Below, piece after piece: positions 4,880 to 5,770 of a stretch of 5,770 nucleotides of DNA (the first letter of the stretch is position 1; each line of letters starts with the position of its first letter). The DNA is from an uncultured Chloroflexota bacterium. Lineage in GTDB: Bacteria; Chloroflexota; Anaerolineae; Aggregatilineales; Phototrophicaceae. The stretch is taken from the NCBI GenBank assembly GCA_903904765.1, contig CAIVEA010000730.1, forward strand, positions 1 through 5,770. The letters run 5' to 3'. The translations under genes were made by a program, and so were the position numbers. The notes below the pieces were generated by a model. The model ran no database searches, had not been told where the DNA came from, and saw nothing but the letters and a program-made list of their open reading frames with translations.

Positions 4880-5668
4880 TCAGAGTAAAGTGGGTTGTGT
4901 GGGGTCGGTGGCAGCTTGATCGCCACTGCCACCGATCAGGTTTAGAAAATCAGATTCGCTCAGGATGGGGATGCCCAGTTGACGGGCTTTATCAGCTTTG
5001 CTGCCCGGCGAGTCACCCATCAGGACGTAACTGGTCTTTTTGCTCACGCTGCCGGTGACTTTGCCGCCGTGTGACTGAATCAGGTTTTCGGCAGCTTCAC
5101 GGCTGAGCGTGGGCAGCGTTCCGGTGAGGACGAACGTCAGTCCGGTCAGCGAATCGCCCGCCGCCTCGCGGGGCGTGTTCTGCATATTCACCCCGGCGGC
5201 GCGCATCTTTCCCAGCAAGGCGCGGTGGTCGGGGTCGGCCAACCAGTCTACCACATTCTGCGCCAGAACCGTGCCGATGCCTTCCAGATCGTCTATCGCT
5301 TCGGCGCTGGCGCTCATCAGGCCGTCCATCGAAACGAACACTTCTGCTAGCGAATTCGCCACCACGCCGCCTACGCCGTCAATCCCCAGTGAGCCGATCA
5401 ATTGCCCCAGCGGACGCTGGCGAGCGGCTTCAATCGAAGCCAGCAGGTTATCCACTTTCTTTTCGGCAAAGCCTTCCAGTTCCAGCAGTGGTTCGCGCTG
5501 GAGGGAGAATATATCGGCCTCGTCGCGGATGAAGACTTTTTCGATCAGGGTTTTGACGGTTTGCGGCCCCATGCCTTCGATGTCCATCGCGCCTTTGGAG
5601 ACAAAGAATTCGATGCTGCGGAAAACACGTTCCGGGCAAACGCGGTTCGTGCAGATGTAATCTACCAT
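4880..5668 (-). CDS. ligA: NAD-dependent DNA ligase, C-terminal part only (zinc-site remnant, HhH, BRCT)
   Basis: 262 residues from the first ATG (5668); the open frame begins at 5713 after an in-frame TAA at 5714-5716. LigA seals nicks in duplex DNA using NAD. Present here are the second half of the Cys4 zinc site (C6 and C11 in CTNRVCPE), then KGAMDIEGMGPQTV at 25-38, helix-hairpin-helix repeats with LEGF at 64-67, LGIDGVGG at 94-101 and LEGIG at 128-132, and a BRCT domain about 173-245 (GLTFVLTGTL, GGKVTGSVSKKTSYV). The adenylation domain with its KxDG lysine, the OB fold and the first zinc cysteine pair are missing: upstream sequence switches to a comM fragment at about 5676-5692. The fragment alone cannot be a ligase. 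Gene ends with TGA 13 nt before the methyltransferase gene on the same strand. Identity is secure; whether the truncation is biological is open. Confidence 0.85.
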   Translation of the reverse strand: MVDYICTNRVCPERVFRSIEFFVSKGAMDIEGMGPQTVKTLIEKVFIRDEADIFSLQREPLLELEGFAEKKVDNLLASIEAARQRPLGQLIGSLGIDGVGGVVANSLAEVFVSMDGLMSASAEAIDDLEGIGTVLAQNVVDWLADPDHRALLGKMRAAGVNMQNTPREAAGDSLTGLTFVLTGTLPTLSREAAENLIQSHGGKVTGSVSKKTSYVLMGDSPGSKADKARQLGIPILSESDFLNLIGGSGDQAATDPTQPTLL

Positions 5669-5675
5669 GCCTTCC

Positions 5676-5770
5676 GCGTATGCTGCTGCTGTCTTCCTGT
5701 GGCAAGTTACCCGTTAATTCGTCGTATTTGACCGGTTGCACCTCAATGTGCATGTCGATTCGGTCCAGTA
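5676..5770 (-). pseudogene. comM/yifB-like Mg-chelatase-family AAA+ ATPase, internal fragment fused to ligA
   Basis: Runs in from the right edge. The 31 residues from 5768 read LDRIDMHIEVQPVKYDEL, then TGNLPQEDSSSIR. This matches the segment of ComM/YifB proteins that normally reads GPLLDRID, then a [IL].[IV]EVP..Y.EL stretch, then ESSA.IR.RV. These proteins are MCM-like hexameric helicases that help branch migration during natural transformation. After the Ile-Arg at 5676-5681 the frame loses resemblance (GRHGRLHLHEP and so on) and runs to a stop at 5448, entirely over the ligA fragment in another frame. The C-terminal roughly 100 residues expected of the family are absent. The N-terminal part is outside the window. 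It is therefore either a truncated gene or one side of a chimeric join. Confidence 0.75.

Noticed and set aside
4474..5058. Plus-strand frame of 194 codons over the rlmI/ligA boundary
   Set aside because: Antisense to two well-supported genes; no recognisable domain.
5448..5675. Continuation of the ComM frame past the junction
   Set aside because: The frame stays open to 5448 but family resemblance stops at 5676, while the same bases encode clear LigA sequence in another frame.

Overview
The window comes from a moderately GC-rich bacterium. The mix of genes (a LytR-CpsA-Psr protein with a proline- and arginine-rich cytoplasmic head, a LipM-like lipoyl-transfer enzyme, an RlmI-type methyltransferase) and the codon bias would suit a Chloroflexota (Anaerolineae-like) genome, but that placement is inference and weak. 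No tRNA, rRNA, CRISPR array or insertion sequence is visible.

Layout. At 1-119 (minus) is the 5' end of an aquaporin/glycerol-facilitator gene. The 392-base gap at 120-511 is busy. It holds a candidate aquaporin promoter with a 15-bp palindrome beside it, and a sigma70-type promoter reading rightward into a structured RNA of about 170 nt whose fold matches 6S RNA. It ends in a strong hairpin terminator shared with the gene converging from the right. At 512-1798 (minus) is a membrane-anchored LCP-family cell-wall ligase. A 48-bp divergent gap separates it from a LipM/LplA-type lipoyl or octanoyl transferase at 1847-2668 (plus). Next, under its own promoter, comes a tyrosine-recombinase-like protein at 2739-3707 (plus) that has lost its catalytic tyrosine and most of the other active-site residues. 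It overlaps, tail to tail, an RlmI-type 23S rRNA methyltransferase at 3679-4866 (minus). That gene lies 13 nt behind the 3' half of a NAD-dependent DNA ligase gene (4880-5668 and slightly beyond, minus), so the two look co-transcribed.

At the right edge the reading frame does not continue into the ligase's N-terminal domains. The minus strand from 5770 to about 5676 instead encodes a piece of a ComM/YifB Mg-chelatase-like AAA+ ATPase, in another frame. This comM-to-ligA join is either a real rearrangement that broke both genes or an assembly chimera.

The genes are mostly unrelated housekeeping functions: wall-polymer attachment, lipoylation, rRNA modification, DNA ligation and global transcription control if the 6S call is right. 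No operon-level system ties them together. The points most worth pursuing are the 6S-like RNA, the catalytically dead recombinase and the comM/ligA junction.
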